Shown here one piece after another: positions 25,416-33,667 of a stretch of 64,000 nucleotides of DNA. Where the stretch lies: positions 404,681 to 468,680 of the forward strand of contig JODU01000002.1 of NCBI GenBank assembly GCA_000720845.1. The letters are read 5' to 3'. Every line of letters starts with the position of its first letter. The first letter of the stretch is position 1. Position numbers and translations under genes: made by a program. Origin of the DNA: Kitasatospora aureofaciens (GTDB lineage Bacteria; Actinomycetota; Actinomycetes; Streptomycetales; Streptomycetaceae). Below the pieces are notes generated by a model, which saw only the letters and a program-made list of their open reading frames with translations, was not told the origin of the DNA and made no database searches.

Positions 25416-26162
25416 CTAGAGCGCCCGTTCCCCGGCCTGTGCCGCGGCGTCCTTCACCGGCCCGCGGTGGACGGGACCGTGCCCCGGGAGCAGCAGGTCG
25501 CCCTCCAGCCCGGCGATCACGTCGAGCGAGGCGATCGCGCGCGTCCGGTCGTGGTGGAACAGGTCGGGCAGCAGCTGCGGTCCGTCGATCCGGGAGATGG
25601 CGTGCCCGCTCACCAGCGCGTCGCCGGAGATCACCACCCCGGCGTCGGGGAGGTGGTAGACGCAGTGGCCGTCGGTGTGCCCGGGGGTGTGCACCGGCAC
25701 CGGCCGGCCCGGCAGGTCGAGGGCGCCCTGCGCCGGGAAGGGCGCGGGCGCGGTCACCGGGTGCTGCTCGGTGCCGCCGGTGCGCAGCACGTGCACCATC
25801 CACGGCAGCACGCCGGGGCGCCAGGCGTTGCGCAGCACCGTGCCGACCGACACCTGCTGGAGGAAGTCACGCCGGGCGTGCGGCACCTCGGCCTCGTGCA
25901 GCAGGACCGGGGTGCCGTGGGTGGCGCGCAGGTACTCGGCCGAACCCAGGTGGTCGTTGTGGGCGTGGGTGATCAGCACGGCCGCCACCGCCTCGGGTGA
26001 ACTCCCGACGGCGGCCAGGGAGTCGAGCAGTGCCCGGCGGTCGCCCGGGTAGCCGGTGTCGACGAGGGTCACCGCGTCGCCGTCGGTGAGGATGACCCAG
26101 TTGGTGTTGTCACCGTGCACCAGGTAGGTGCCGTCGGCCACTTGCCGTACGTCCGCGCTCAT
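25416..26162 (-). CDS. Metallo-beta-lactamase-fold hydrolase
   Basis: A 248-residue MBL-fold protein. The metal motif THAHNDHLG (65-73) gives HxHxDH. A further histidine is in HTPGHTDGH near 160, an aspartate bridge in VVISGDALV near 178, and the last histidine in LLLPGHGP near 225. It resembles glyoxalase II-like or quorum-lactonase-like members, and the substrate is unclear. GGGAG lies five bases before the ATG at 26162. It sits 9 bp upstream of the DUF4032 start in the transcript order (MBL lies downstream), so the two minus-strand genes may be one unit with DUF4032 distal. Confidence 0.88.
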   Translation of the reverse strand: MSADVRQVADGTYLVHGDNTNWVILTDGDAVTLVDTGYPGDRRALLDSLAAVGSSPEAVAAVLITHAHNDHLGSAEYLRATHGTPVLLHEAEVPHARRDFLQQVSVGTVLRNAWRPGVLPWMVHVLRTGGTEQHPVTAPAPFPAQGALDLPGRPVPVHTPGHTDGHCVYHLPDAGVVISGDALVSGHAISRIDGPQLLPDLFHHDRTRAIASLDVIAGLEGDLLLPGHGPVHRGPVKDAAAQAGERAL

Positions 26163-26239
26163 GGTCTCCCGCGTTCCAGGTCGGTTGTCCCCGCGCGGGA
26201 CAGCCAACCAGAAACGGGGAGCGGGTGGTCGCCCGGCCC

Positions 26240-26869
26240 TCAGCGCACGCCGTGCGGGCGGAACTGGACGCTGATGCGGGGCCCGGCGGCGCGGGTGCTC
26301 TTGGGGATGCAGTGCTCCCAGGTGCGCTGGCAGGAGCCGCCCATCACGATCAGGTCGCCGTGGCCCAGAGGGCGGCGCACGGTCTCCCCGCCGCCGCCCG
26401 CCGGGCGCAGCAGCAGGTCCCGGGGTGCGCCCACCGAGAGGATGGCGACCATCGTGTCCTGGCGCGCGCCACGTCCGATCCGGTCGCCGTGCCAGGCGAC
26501 GCTGTCCCGGCCGTCGCGGTAGTGGCACAGGCCCGCGGTGGTGAAGGGTTCGCCCAGCTCCCTGGCGTAGTGGGCCGACAGCGCGTCGCGCGCCTCGGTC
26601 AGCAGGGGGTGCGGGAGCGGGTCGGCCGCGCCGTAGAAGGCGAGCAGCCGGGGTACGTCGACGACGCGTTCGTACATGGCGCGCCGCTCCGCCCGCCAGG
26701 GGACCTCGGCGGCCAGCCGCTCGAACAGGGCGTCGGCGCCGCTCAGCCACCCGGGGAGCAGGTCGATCCAGGCCCCGGAGCCGAGGCGGGTGCGGCGCAG
26801 TCCGTCGAGCGGGCCCAGCCGGACCTCGTCGGTCTGGTCGAAGAGCGAGCCCTGGAGGTGCGTGGTCAT
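26240..26869 (-). CDS. AlkB-like 2-oxoglutarate/Fe(II) dioxygenase, DNA alkylation repair
   Basis: A 209-residue AlkB-family protein. The iron facial triad is His127 and Asp129 (WHGDRIG) with His186 in TWEHCIPK. The 2-oxoglutarate-binding arginines follow at about 198 and 204 (RISVQFRP). It would remove methyl groups from damaged bases by oxidation. The start at 26869 has AAGGAG at a rather long 12-base spacing. A LexA-like palindrome lies 21-36 bp upstream, suggesting SOS control. The divergent TetR gene has its own promoter region. Confidence 0.9.
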   Translation of the reverse strand: MTTHLQGSLFDQTDEVRLGPLDGLRRTRLGSGAWIDLLPGWLSGADALFERLAAEVPWRAERRAMYERVVDVPRLLAFYGAADPLPHPLLTEARDALSAHYARELGEPFTTAGLCHYRDGRDSVAWHGDRIGRGARQDTMVAILSVGAPRDLLLRPAGGGGETVRRPLGHGDLIVMGGSCQRTWEHCIPKSTRAAGPRISVQFRPHGVR

Positions 26870-26889
26870 GGGACCAGCGTACTCCTTGT

Positions 26890-26905
26890 TCGAATATGTG
26901 TTCTA
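26890..26905. promoter_or_regulatory. LexA-like SOS box upstream of the AlkB-like gene
   Basis: TCGAAT-ATGT-GTTCTA matches the actinobacterial LexA consensus TCGAAC-N4-GTTCGA at 10 of 12 defined positions. The single mismatches fall at different places in the two halves. It lies in the promoter region of the DNA-repair gene at 26869. Confidence 0.6.
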
Positions 26906-26988
26906 TCGGTCCGCGGCCACCCTTTCCTGGCCGCTCTGCCCATGGCCGCCCTTCCGTGGCGGCCTTTCCGTGACCGTCCCTCCCTTTC

Positions 26989-27011
26989 GATACGCCGGTG
27001 TATCCGATACA
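26989..27011. promoter_or_regulatory. Candidate TetR operator
   Basis: The palindrome TGTATC-C-GATACA (26999-27011) overlaps a second pairing in which GATAC at 26989 faces GTATC at 27000. It is 32 bp upstream of the TetR gene start, the usual place for autoregulation. Confidence 0.55.
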
Positions 27012-27042
27012 TTCACGCATCAAACCGAGCGAAGGGCCGGGC

Positions 27043-27666
27043 ATGACGGGGAAGGCGACCAGCGGGCGGGTGACCAGGCGGCGCGTGCGCACCCGCGCGA
27101 ACCTCCTGGACGCCGCGTTCACGGTGTTCGCCGCCAAGGGCTTCGGACGGGTGTCGATCGAGGAGGTGTGCGAGGCCGCCGGGTACAGCCGGGGCGCCTT
27201 CTACTCCAACTTCGACAGCCTCGACGAACTGTTCTTCGCCCTCTACCGGCAGCGGGCCGACCTGATCGCCGAGCAGGTGTCCGCCGCCCTCGCCGCCGAC
27301 GGCCCCGACCTGGACGTGCCCGCGGCCGTGGAGCGCGTCACCGAGGTGCTGCTCCTCGACCGGGACTGGCTCCTGGTGAAGACGGACTTCCTGGTGCACG
27401 CCGCCCGCGACCCGGAGGTCGCCCGGACCCTGCTGGAGCACCGGGCCCGCCTCAGGCGGGCGATCGCCGACCGGCTCGCCCGGGCCCGCGGACACACCGC
27501 CCTGCCCGCCGCGCTCGGCGACGCCGAGGACGCCGCGCACGCCGTGGTCGCCGCCTACGACGGGGTCACCACCCGACTGCTCCTGGACCGGGACGTCGCG
27601 GGCGCCCGGGGCTGGCTGGGACAGCTGCTCACCGCGCTGCTCACCGACGGCAGCACGCGTCACTGA
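27043..27666 (+). CDS. TetR-family transcriptional regulator
   Basis: A 207-residue repressor-type protein. The N-terminal helix-turn-helix is at about residues 15-60 (LLDAAFTVFAAKGF, SIEEVCEAAGYSRGAFYSNFDSLDELF). The C-terminal ligand domain is all-helical. GAAGGG precedes the ATG. The gene for a KsdD-like flavoprotein starts 22 bp downstream on the same strand, so they form an operon and that enzyme's substrate may be the inducer. A GATAC-type palindrome upstream is the likely operator. Confidence 0.92.
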   Translation: MTGKATSGRVTRRRVRTRANLLDAAFTVFAAKGFGRVSIEEVCEAAGYSRGAFYSNFDSLDELFFALYRQRADLIAEQVSAALAADGPDLDVPAAVERVTEVLLLDRDWLLVKTDFLVHAARDPEVARTLLEHRARLRRAIADRLARARGHTALPAALGDAEDAAHAVVAAYDGVTTRLLLDRDVAGARGWLGQLLTALLTDGSTRH

Positions 27667-27688
27667 CAAACAGGAAGGGACGGTCGCC

Positions 27689-29362
27689 ATGGATGCCGAC
27701 GTCATCGTGGTCGGAGCGGGTCTGGCGGGGCTGGTCGCGGCCCACGAGCTGACCAGCCGGGGCAGGAGGGTCGCCCTGGTCGACCAGGAGAACGCGGCCA
27801 ACCTCGGCGGGCAGGCCTTCTGGTCCTTCGGAGGACTCTTCCTCGTCGACTCCCCGGAGCAGCGGCGGCTCGGCGTCAAGGACTCCCTCGAACTGGCCTG
27901 GAGCGACTGGCAGGGCAGCGCCGGCTTCGACCGGACCGAGGACGAGGACTCCTGGGCCGTGCGCTGGGCCCGGGCGTACGTCGAGTGGGCGGCGGGGGAG
28001 AAGCGGTCCTGGCTGGCGGGGCACGGCATCACCTTCCTGCCCACCGTCGGCTGGGCCGAGCGCGGCGACCTGAGGGCGGGCGGGCACGGCAACTCCGTGC
28101 CCCGCTTCCACATCGCCTGGGGCACCGGCACGGGGGTCGTGGAGCCCTTCGTGCGGTACGCGAAGCAGGCCGTGCGCGACGGGCTGCTCACCTTCCACCA
28201 CCGCCACCGCGTCGACCACCTCGTCGTCGAGGGCGGCACCGTCCGCGGGGTGCGCGGCACGGTCCTCGCCCCGGACGACTCACCGCGCGGCGTCGCCTCC
28301 AGCCGCGCGGCGGCCGGTGAGTTCGAACTCACCGCCCGGGCCGTCGTCGTCACCTCCGGCGGCATCGGCGCCGACCACGACGTCGTCCGCCGCCACTGGC
28401 CCGAGCGCCTGGGCACCCCGCCCGCCGAGATGGTCACCGGCGTCCCCGCCTACGTCGACGGCCGGATGCTCGGCATCAGCGCCGAGGCGGGCGCCCGTCT
28501 GGTCAACCGGGACCGGATGTGGCACTACACCGAGGGCGTGCGCAACTGGGACCCGATCTGGCCCGGCCACGGCATCCGCATCCTGCCCGGACCGTCGTCC
28601 ATGTGGTTCGACGCGCTCGGCCGCCGGCTGCCCGAGCCGTACCTGCCCGGCTACGACACCCTGGGCACCCTGCGCCACCTGCGCACGGCCGAGGGCCTCG
28701 CGGAGCACGACCACTCCTGGTTCGTCCTCACCCAGAAGATCGTCGAGAAGGAGTTCGCGCTCTCCGGCTCCGAGCAGAACCCCGACATCACCGCCAAGGA
28801 CCGCGCCGGTTTCCTGCGAGAACGCGTGCTCGGCAAGGGAGCACCGGGTCCGGTGGACGCGTTCCTGCGGTCCGGGGCGGACTTCGTGACCGCGCCGGAC
28901 CTGGAGCAACTGGTGGAGAAGATGAACCGGTTGACCGACAAGCCGCTCCTGGACGCCGCCGCGCTCCGGCGCCAGATCGAGGCCCGCGACCTCCAGATGG
29001 CCAACCCGTACGCCAAGGACGCCCAGGTGCAGGGCATCCGCAACGCCCGCCGCTACATCGGCGACCGCCTCGGCCGGGTCGCCACCCCGCACCGCCTCCT
29101 CGATCCGGCGGCCGGGCCGCTGATCGGCGTCAAGCTGCACATCCTCACCCGCAAGACCCTCGGCGGCATCCAGACCGACCTCGACTCCCGCGCCCTGAAC
29201 GCCGACGGCGTCCCGGTCGAGGGCCTGTACGCGGCAGGCGAGGTGGCCGGCTTCGGCGGGGGAGGGGTGCACGGGTACAACGCGCTGGAGGGCACCTTCC
29301 TGGGCGGCTGCCTGTTCTCCGGCCGGGCGGCGGGCCGGGCGGCGGCACGGCAGACCGCCTGA
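27689..29362 (+). CDS. FAD-binding dehydrogenase (3-ketosteroid delta-1-dehydrogenase-like)
   Basis: A 557-residue flavoprotein of the FAD-binding-2 (fumarate reductase/KsdD) family. The dinucleotide motif VVGAGLAGLVAA is at residues 7-18, followed by LGGQAFWSFGG near 40. The C-terminal FAD region GLYAAGEVAGFGGGGVHGYNALEGT is at about 515-540. The family label usually given is FAD-binding dehydrogenase with flavocytochrome-c-like fold, and steroid or other ring desaturation is possible but unproven. It is downstream of, and probably controlled by, the TetR gene 22 bp away. Confidence 0.88.
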   Translation: MDADVIVVGAGLAGLVAAHELTSRGRRVALVDQENAANLGGQAFWSFGGLFLVDSPEQRRLGVKDSLELAWSDWQGSAGFDRTEDEDSWAVRWARAYVEWAAGEKRSWLAGHGITFLPTVGWAERGDLRAGGHGNSVPRFHIAWGTGTGVVEPFVRYAKQAVRDGLLTFHHRHRVDHLVVEGGTVRGVRGTVLAPDDSPRGVASSRAAAGEFELTARAVVVTSGGIGADHDVVRRHWPERLGTPPAEMVTGVPAYVDGRMLGISAEAGARLVNRDRMWHYTEGVRNWDPIWPGHGIRILPGPSSMWFDALGRRLPEPYLPGYDTLGTLRHLRTAEGLAEHDHSWFVLTQKIVEKEFALSGSEQNPDITAKDRAGFLRERVLGKGAPGPVDAFLRSGADFVTAPDLEQLVEKMNRLTDKPLLDAAALRRQIEARDLQMANPYAKDAQVQGIRNARRYIGDRLGRVATPHRLLDPAAGPLIGVKLHILTRKTLGGIQTDLDSRALNADGVPVEGLYAAGEVAGFGGGGVHGYNALEGTFLGGCLFSGRAAGRAAARQTA

Positions 29363-29382
29363 ACGACGGACGCGCCCGCCGA

Positions 29383-29421
29383 CTGCTCCGCCCCTCACAC
29401 GGCGTCGAGGAGGCGGAGCAG
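29383..29421. terminator. Hairpin between convergent flavoprotein and WhiB-like genes
   Basis: Arms CTGCTCCGCC (29383-29392) and GGCGGAGCAG (29412-29421) flank a 19-base loop, with further weaker pairing outside. It lies 20 bp after the flavoprotein stop and about 110 bp after the WhiB-like stop. The likely role is a terminator. Confidence 0.5.
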
Positions 29422-29529
29422 CACGGCGGCGTGGCTCTCCCCGGGGGCCCGGCCGCGGTGAGCGGTGTTACGTCGCCCCGCGCCGGCCGGTTCCCGTACG
29501 CGGCCGAGGAGTTCGCCCGCCTCCGGGGA

Positions 29530-29781
29530 TCAGCCGGACCTCCGGCGCACGGCCTCGCGCCGCTTGAGCGCCCGGCGTTCCAGCTCGCTGGTGCCGCCCC
29601 AGACGCCGATGGTCTGTCCGGTGTCGAGCGCCCAGCGCAGACACTGCTCCTGGACCGGACAGGTCCGGCAGACCGCCTTCGCCTGCTCGGTCTGCAATGC
29701 GGCCGGGCCGGTGGTGCCGATCGGGAAGAAGAGGTCGGGGTCCTCCGTCCGGCATGCGGCGTGCTCTCGCCAGTTGTCCAT
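29530..29781 (-). CDS. WhiB-like iron-sulfur transcription factor
   Basis: An 83-residue Wbl protein. The four cluster cysteines are Cys10, Cys38, Cys41 and Cys47 (HAAC, VCRTCPVQEQC). The GVWGG turn at 59-63 is followed by a basic tail (ERRALKRREAVRRR) for DNA contact. Wbl proteins carry a [4Fe-4S] cluster and act with the principal sigma factor in development or stress. From recalled gene order it may be the wblJ locus of S. coelicolor, but I do not assert the symbol. AGGTGA precedes the ATG. Confidence 0.92.
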   Translation of the reverse strand: MDNWREHAACRTEDPDLFFPIGTTGPAALQTEQAKAVCRTCPVQEQCLRWALDTGQTIGVWGGTSELERRALKRREAVRRRSG

Positions 29782-29906
29782 CAAAGTCACCTGCGATCGG
29801 TAGCGTTCGCGCCTTCGGGCATGGCTTGCTCCCTTGCGGGTGACCTGTCGGCAGCGGTGCGAAACCGGCTCGGCCGCCCCCCGGGCGTCGCGTCGGTGCC
29901 GGGTGC

Positions 29907-30809
29907 CTACCGGCGCAGTGCCCGCGCGGCCGCCGTCACCACGGCGTCCGCCACCGCGGCAAGTGCCGGGGAGTCGAGCTTCCACTGCTGCCAGTACAGC
30001 GTGACGTCCACCGCCAGGTCCGGGGCGAAGCACACCAGCCGGCCGGTGCGCAGCAGGGGGTCCGCCTGCGGCTGCGGCACCATGCCCCAGCCCAGCCCGG
30101 CGGCGACGGTCTCCACGAAGCCCTCCGAGGTCGGCACGTGGTGCCGCGCGGCACTCGCGCCGTCGTGACCGAGCCGCCGCGCGAAGGCGTCCTGGAAGTC
30201 GTCCCGCCGGTCGAAGACCACCACGGGAGCCGCGGCGACGACCTCCCGCGGCGGCCCCGCCAGATGACGGGCGGCGAAGTCCGCGGTGGCGCAGGGGAGA
30301 TAGCGCATCCGGCCCAGCGCCCGGACGGTGCACCCCGGCACCGGTTCGGGTGACGACGTCACCGCCGCCATCACCGCGCCCTCCCGCAGCAGTGTCGCCG
30401 TGTGCCCCTCGTCCTCGCGGCGCAGTTCGAAGCAGAGGGCGGGCTCCTCGGGGAGGCGGGTGAGGGCGGGCAGGAACCAGGTCGCAAGCGAGTCCGCGTT
30501 CACCGCCACCGACACCCGGGTCGGCTCGCCCTCCCCCCTCAGGCCCAGCTCGGCCGAGGCGTCCCGCTCCAGCCGCGCCACCTGGCGGGCCAGCCGCACC
30601 AGCACGGCACCGGAGTCGGTCGCCCGCACCGGCTTGGTGCGCAGCAGCAGCACCCGGCCGGTGCGCTGCTCCAGCGCCTTCACCCGCTGGCTGACCGCGG
30701 ACGGTGTCACGTGCAGGGCTGCGGCGGCCGCGTCGAACGTGCCCTCGTCCACCACGGCCAGCAGGGTGCGCACGTGGTCCAGCGGCAGATCCGCGAGAGG
30801 CGTCATCAT
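29907..30809 (-). CDS. LysG/ArgP-type LysR regulator
   Basis: A 300-residue LysR-family protein of the LysG/ArgP subgroup. The winged helix is at about residues 8-65 (TFDAAAAALHVTPSAVSQRVKALE). The effector domain follows, with NADSLATWFLPAL and ATADFAARH typical of that subgroup. It is divergent from a LysE-type exporter gene, the standard arrangement in which LysG with basic amino acids turns on lysE. Two adjacent ATG codons (30807 and 30804) could start it. Confidence 0.9.
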   Translation of the reverse strand: MMTPLADLPLDHVRTLLAVVDEGTFDAAAAALHVTPSAVSQRVKALEQRTGRVLLLRTKPVRATDSGAVLVRLARQVARLERDASAELGLRGEGEPTRVSVAVNADSLATWFLPALTRLPEEPALCFELRREDEGHTATLLREGAVMAAVTSSPEPVPGCTVRALGRMRYLPCATADFAARHLAGPPREVVAAAPVVVFDRRDDFQDAFARRLGHDGASAARHHVPTSEGFVETVAAGLGWGMVPQPQADPLLRTGRLVCFAPDLAVDVTLYWQQWKLDSPALAAVADAVVTAAARALRR

Positions 30810-30822
30810 GTCGTCATCACGC

Positions 30823-30852
30823 CAGCTGATGTTACGTAAGAATCTTCAGCTG
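30823..30852. promoter_or_regulatory. Candidate LysG operator in the lysG-lysE intergenic region
   Basis: Arms CAGCTGA (30823-30829) and TCAGCTG (30846-30852) are separated by 16 bp that contain the 8-bp palindrome TTACGTAA (30832-30839). The 77-bp region between the divergent starts has room for little else. Confidence 0.5.
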
Positions 30853-30886
30853 TACGCCCGGTGATCGTCCGCTTAGCGTCGAGGGT

Positions 30887-31501
30887 GTGAACAACGCCCT
30901 CACGGCTGCCGCCGCCGGTTTCGGCACCGGCCTCTCGCTCATCGTCGCCATCGGCGCCCAGAACGCCTTCGTCCTGCGTCAGGGGGTCCGTCGCGACGCG
31001 GTCCTCGCCGTGGTCGGGATCTGTGCGCTGTCCGACGCGGTGCTCATCGCCCTGGGCGTCGGCGGGGTCGGTGCCGTGGTGGTGGCCTGGCCGGGCGCGC
31101 TGACCGCCGTCGGCTGGGTCGGCGGTGCCTTCCTGCTCTGCTACGGCGCCCTGGCCGCCCGGCGGGTGTTCCGTCCGGCCGGCGCGCTGCGGGCGGACGG
31201 CGACGCCGCCGGCTCGCGCCGCCGGGCCGTGCTCACCTGCCTGGCGCTGACCTGGCTCAACCCGCACGTCTACCTCGACACCGTCTTCCTGCTGGGCTCC
31301 GTCGCCGCCGACCGGGGTCCGCTGCGCTGGACCTTCGGCCTCGGGGCGGCGGTCGCCAGCCTGGTCTGGTTCGCCGCGCTCGGCTTCGGCGCCCGCTACC
31401 TCGGCCGCTTCCTGGTCCGGCCCGCGGCCTGGCGGGTCCTGGACGGACTGGTGGCCGCCACCGTGATCGTCCTCGGTGTCTCCCTCGTCGCCGGGGCCTG
31501 A
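30887..31501 (+). CDS. lysE: LysE-type basic amino acid exporter
   Basis: A 204-residue membrane protein with five to six hydrophobic helices. Family marks are the N-terminal GLSLIVAIGAQNAFVLRQG (residues 15-33) and the mid-protein LTWLNPHVYLDTV near 120. LysE exports lysine and arginine to protect against surplus. The divergent LysG-like gene supports the assignment, though related exporters can move other amino acids. The GTG at 30887 sits right after GAGGGT; a GTG at 30885 is out of frame. Confidence 0.9.
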   Translation: MNNALTAAAAGFGTGLSLIVAIGAQNAFVLRQGVRRDAVLAVVGICALSDAVLIALGVGGVGAVVVAWPGALTAVGWVGGAFLLCYGALAARRVFRPAGALRADGDAAGSRRRAVLTCLALTWLNPHVYLDTVFLLGSVAADRGPLRWTFGLGAAVASLVWFAALGFGARYLGRFLVRPAAWRVLDGLVAATVIVLGVSLVAGA

Positions 31502-31599
31502 GCCGGGCCGGAACCGGCCAGGCGCGGTCGGGCGGGTTCGAACGGAGCTGCGATAGTGATCCCCGCAGTCGAAAGATGTACCGAGCATGTAGGAAGCGC

Positions 31600-32910
31600 G
31601 TGGACACCGGCGAGAGCAGTGGCGAGAGCGGCACCGAGACCGGGGCCAAGGCCCCGGCACCAAAGGAAGAGCGGCGGCGGGGGTGGCGCCGCTGGGCCAT
31701 GGACACCCGCCCCCTGCGCCGCCCGGCCTACCGCCGGCTGTGGTCCTCGACCATCGTCACGGCCGTCGGCAGCCAGCTCACCGCGGTCGCCGTGCCCAAG
31801 CAGATCTACGACATCACCGGCTCCTCGGCCTGGGTGGGCGCCGCGAGCCTCGCCGGTCTGCTGCCGCTCATCGTGTTCGCGCTGTGGGGCGGCGCGGTGG
31901 CCGACACCGTGGACCGCCGCAAGCTGCTGCTGATCACCAACACCGGCATCGCGGTGACCTCGCTGCTGTTCTGGATTCAGGCGGTCACCGGCATGGAGTC
32001 GGTGGCCGCGCTGATGCTGCTGCTCGCGCTGCAACAGGCCTTCTGGGGACTCAACGCCCCGGCCCGCAACGCCTCCATCGCCCGCCTGGTGCCCGAGGAC
32101 GAGCTGCCCGCCGCCAACGCCCTCGGCTCGACCGTCATGCAGACCGGGCAGGTGGTGGGCCCGCTGCTCGCCGGTGCGCTGATCCCGCTGATCGGCCTGC
32201 CGGAGCTGTATCTGATCGACGCCCTGGCCCTGTGCGTCACCGTGTGGGCGGTCTACCAGTTGCCCGCCCTGCCGCCGCTGGCCGGCACGGCCGTCCGGCG
32301 CGCGGGCGTGCGTGAGGTCGTGGCCGGCTTCCGCTACATCGCCGGGCACAAGGTGCTGCTGCTGTCCTTCCTGGCCGACATCGTCGCCATGGTCCTCGGC
32401 ATGCCCCGCGCCCTGTTCCCGCAGCTCGCCGCGGAGACGTACGCGCCGTACGGCGAGGGGCTCGCGCTCGGCCTGCTGTTCGCGGCGATCCCCGTCGGCG
32501 CGGTGGCCGGCGGACTGTTCTCCGGCACCTTCTCGCGGGCCCGCCGGCACGGCTGGATGGTGATCGGCGCGGTCGTCGTCTGGGGGGCCGCCATCACCGG
32601 TTTCGGGCTGAGCGGCAGCCTGTGGCTCGCGGTGGCGTTCCTGGCCCTGGCCGGTGTCGCCGACATGGTCTCCATGGTGTTCCGCGGGGCGATCCTGCTG
32701 TCCGCCGCCACCGACGAGATGCGCGGGCGCATGCAGGGCGTGTTCACCGTCGTCGTGGCGGGCGGCCCGCGACTGGCCGACGCCCTGCACGGAAGCGCGG
32801 GCTCCGTCTTCGGCGCGCGGGAGGCCGTGGCGGGCGGCGGGCTGCTCGTCGTGGCGGTGATGCTGGGCCTGGCCGTCGCGATGCCGGCGCTGCGCCGCTA
32901 CCGCGTCTGA
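31600..32910 (+). CDS. MFS transporter (enterobactin exporter EntS-like)
   Basis: A 436-residue protein with a charged N-terminus (about 30 residues) and roughly 12 hydrophobic helices. Short cytoplasmic loops include DTVDRRKLLLI, matching the MFS motif A position. The FWGLNAPARNASIARLVP and ANALGSTVMQTGQVVGPLLAG segments are typical of the EntS/MFS_3 group that exports siderophores or drugs. The GTG at 31600 has AGGA five bases upstream; the ATG at 31576 lacks a good site. It is convergent with the cNMP-domain gene, with only 7 bp between. Confidence 0.87.
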   Translation: MDTGESSGESGTETGAKAPAPKEERRRGWRRWAMDTRPLRRPAYRRLWSSTIVTAVGSQLTAVAVPKQIYDITGSSAWVGAASLAGLLPLIVFALWGGAVADTVDRRKLLLITNTGIAVTSLLFWIQAVTGMESVAALMLLLALQQAFWGLNAPARNASIARLVPEDELPAANALGSTVMQTGQVVGPLLAGALIPLIGLPELYLIDALALCVTVWAVYQLPALPPLAGTAVRRAGVREVVAGFRYIAGHKVLLLSFLADIVAMVLGMPRALFPQLAAETYAPYGEGLALGLLFAAIPVGAVAGGLFSGTFSRARRHGWMVIGAVVVWGAAITGFGLSGSLWLAVAFLALAGVADMVSMVFRGAILLSAATDEMRGRMQGVFTVVVAGGPRLADALHGSAGSVFGAREAVAGGGLLVVAVMLGLAVAMPALRRYRV

Positions 32911-32917
32911 CCGTGCC

Positions 32918-33373
32918 TCACAGGGAGCCGCGTCCGTGCAGCGCGTAGTGCTCCATGAGCCGGCCCCGGGTGGACTCCAGCCGGTGCGCGAGGATCTCCG
33001 CGACCGAGCGCACCAGCACGATGCCCAGCTGCGGGTCCTTCTCGCACAGGTCGAGCACCGCGGCGGAGTGGAACTCGTAGGCGCGCACCGGACTGAACGC
33101 CTCGGCGCCGAAGTCCCACTCGTAGGGCGGGAACAGCCAGGACCAGCCGAGGAGGTCGCCCACGCCGAGGCTGGCGACCGTGACCCGCTGCAGGGACGTC
33201 ACCTGCTGGGTCAGGGAGACCGCGCCGGAGCGGATGACCCAGAAGCGGTCCGCCCTGCCCCCCGCCTCGAAGATCCGCTCGTCCTCGGGGAAGGAGACCT
33301 CCCGGGCGAGTCCCATCAGCCGCTCGCGCTGGGGGAGGGGCAGGGCGGTCAGGAGTTTGATCGCTTTGGTCAT
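32918..33373 (-). CDS. Stand-alone cyclic-nucleotide-binding domain protein
   Basis: A 151-residue protein consisting of one CRP-type cNMP fold (RIFEAGGRADRFWVIRSGAVSL, VASLGVGDLLGWSWLFPPY) and a short C-terminal helix. There is no helix-turn-helix, so it is not a CRP-type DNA binder by itself. The ligand pocket lacks the usual arginine-serine pair of cAMP sites, so the ligand may differ. GGAG at nine bases supports the ATG. The histidine kinase at 19872 carries a related domain, which may point to a shared signal. Confidence 0.87.
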   Translation of the reverse strand: MTKAIKLLTALPLPQRERLMGLAREVSFPEDERIFEAGGRADRFWVIRSGAVSLTQQVTSLQRVTVASLGVGDLLGWSWLFPPYEWDFGAEAFSPVRAYEFHSAAVLDLCEKDPQLGIVLVRSVAEILAHRLESTRGRLMEHYALHGRGSL

Positions 33374-33523
33374 GGCACGGGACTCCTCGCCGGCGATTCG
33401 GTTCCGGGGCTTTCCCTATGCCCATTTCAGTCGCTGTCGCCCGACTGAGCACCTCGGCGGACGGTGGGATCCCGTACGGATTCGGTGCCTGAACCGGGGA
33501 CGGGAGCGCGGGGGCATGAAAAA

Positions 33524-33555
33524 GCCCTGGCCGGACGGGGGAGGCCGGCCAGGGC
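33524..33555 (-). terminator. Rho-independent terminator of the decarboxylase gene
   Basis: Perfect 11-bp arms at 33524-33534 and 33545-33555 enclose a 10-base loop. On the minus strand they are followed directly by TTTTT. This is a textbook intrinsic terminator and lies about 110 bp after the stop at 33668. Confidence 0.88.
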
Positions 33556-33667
33556 CGTGAGCGGTGACCGCGGAGGACGTTTCGGTCGACTCCGTCGCCA
33601 CGTATGGATGAACGCTAAACCATCTCCGGGCGTTCCGCGAATCCGGCCCCCGGGCACGTGACCCGTC

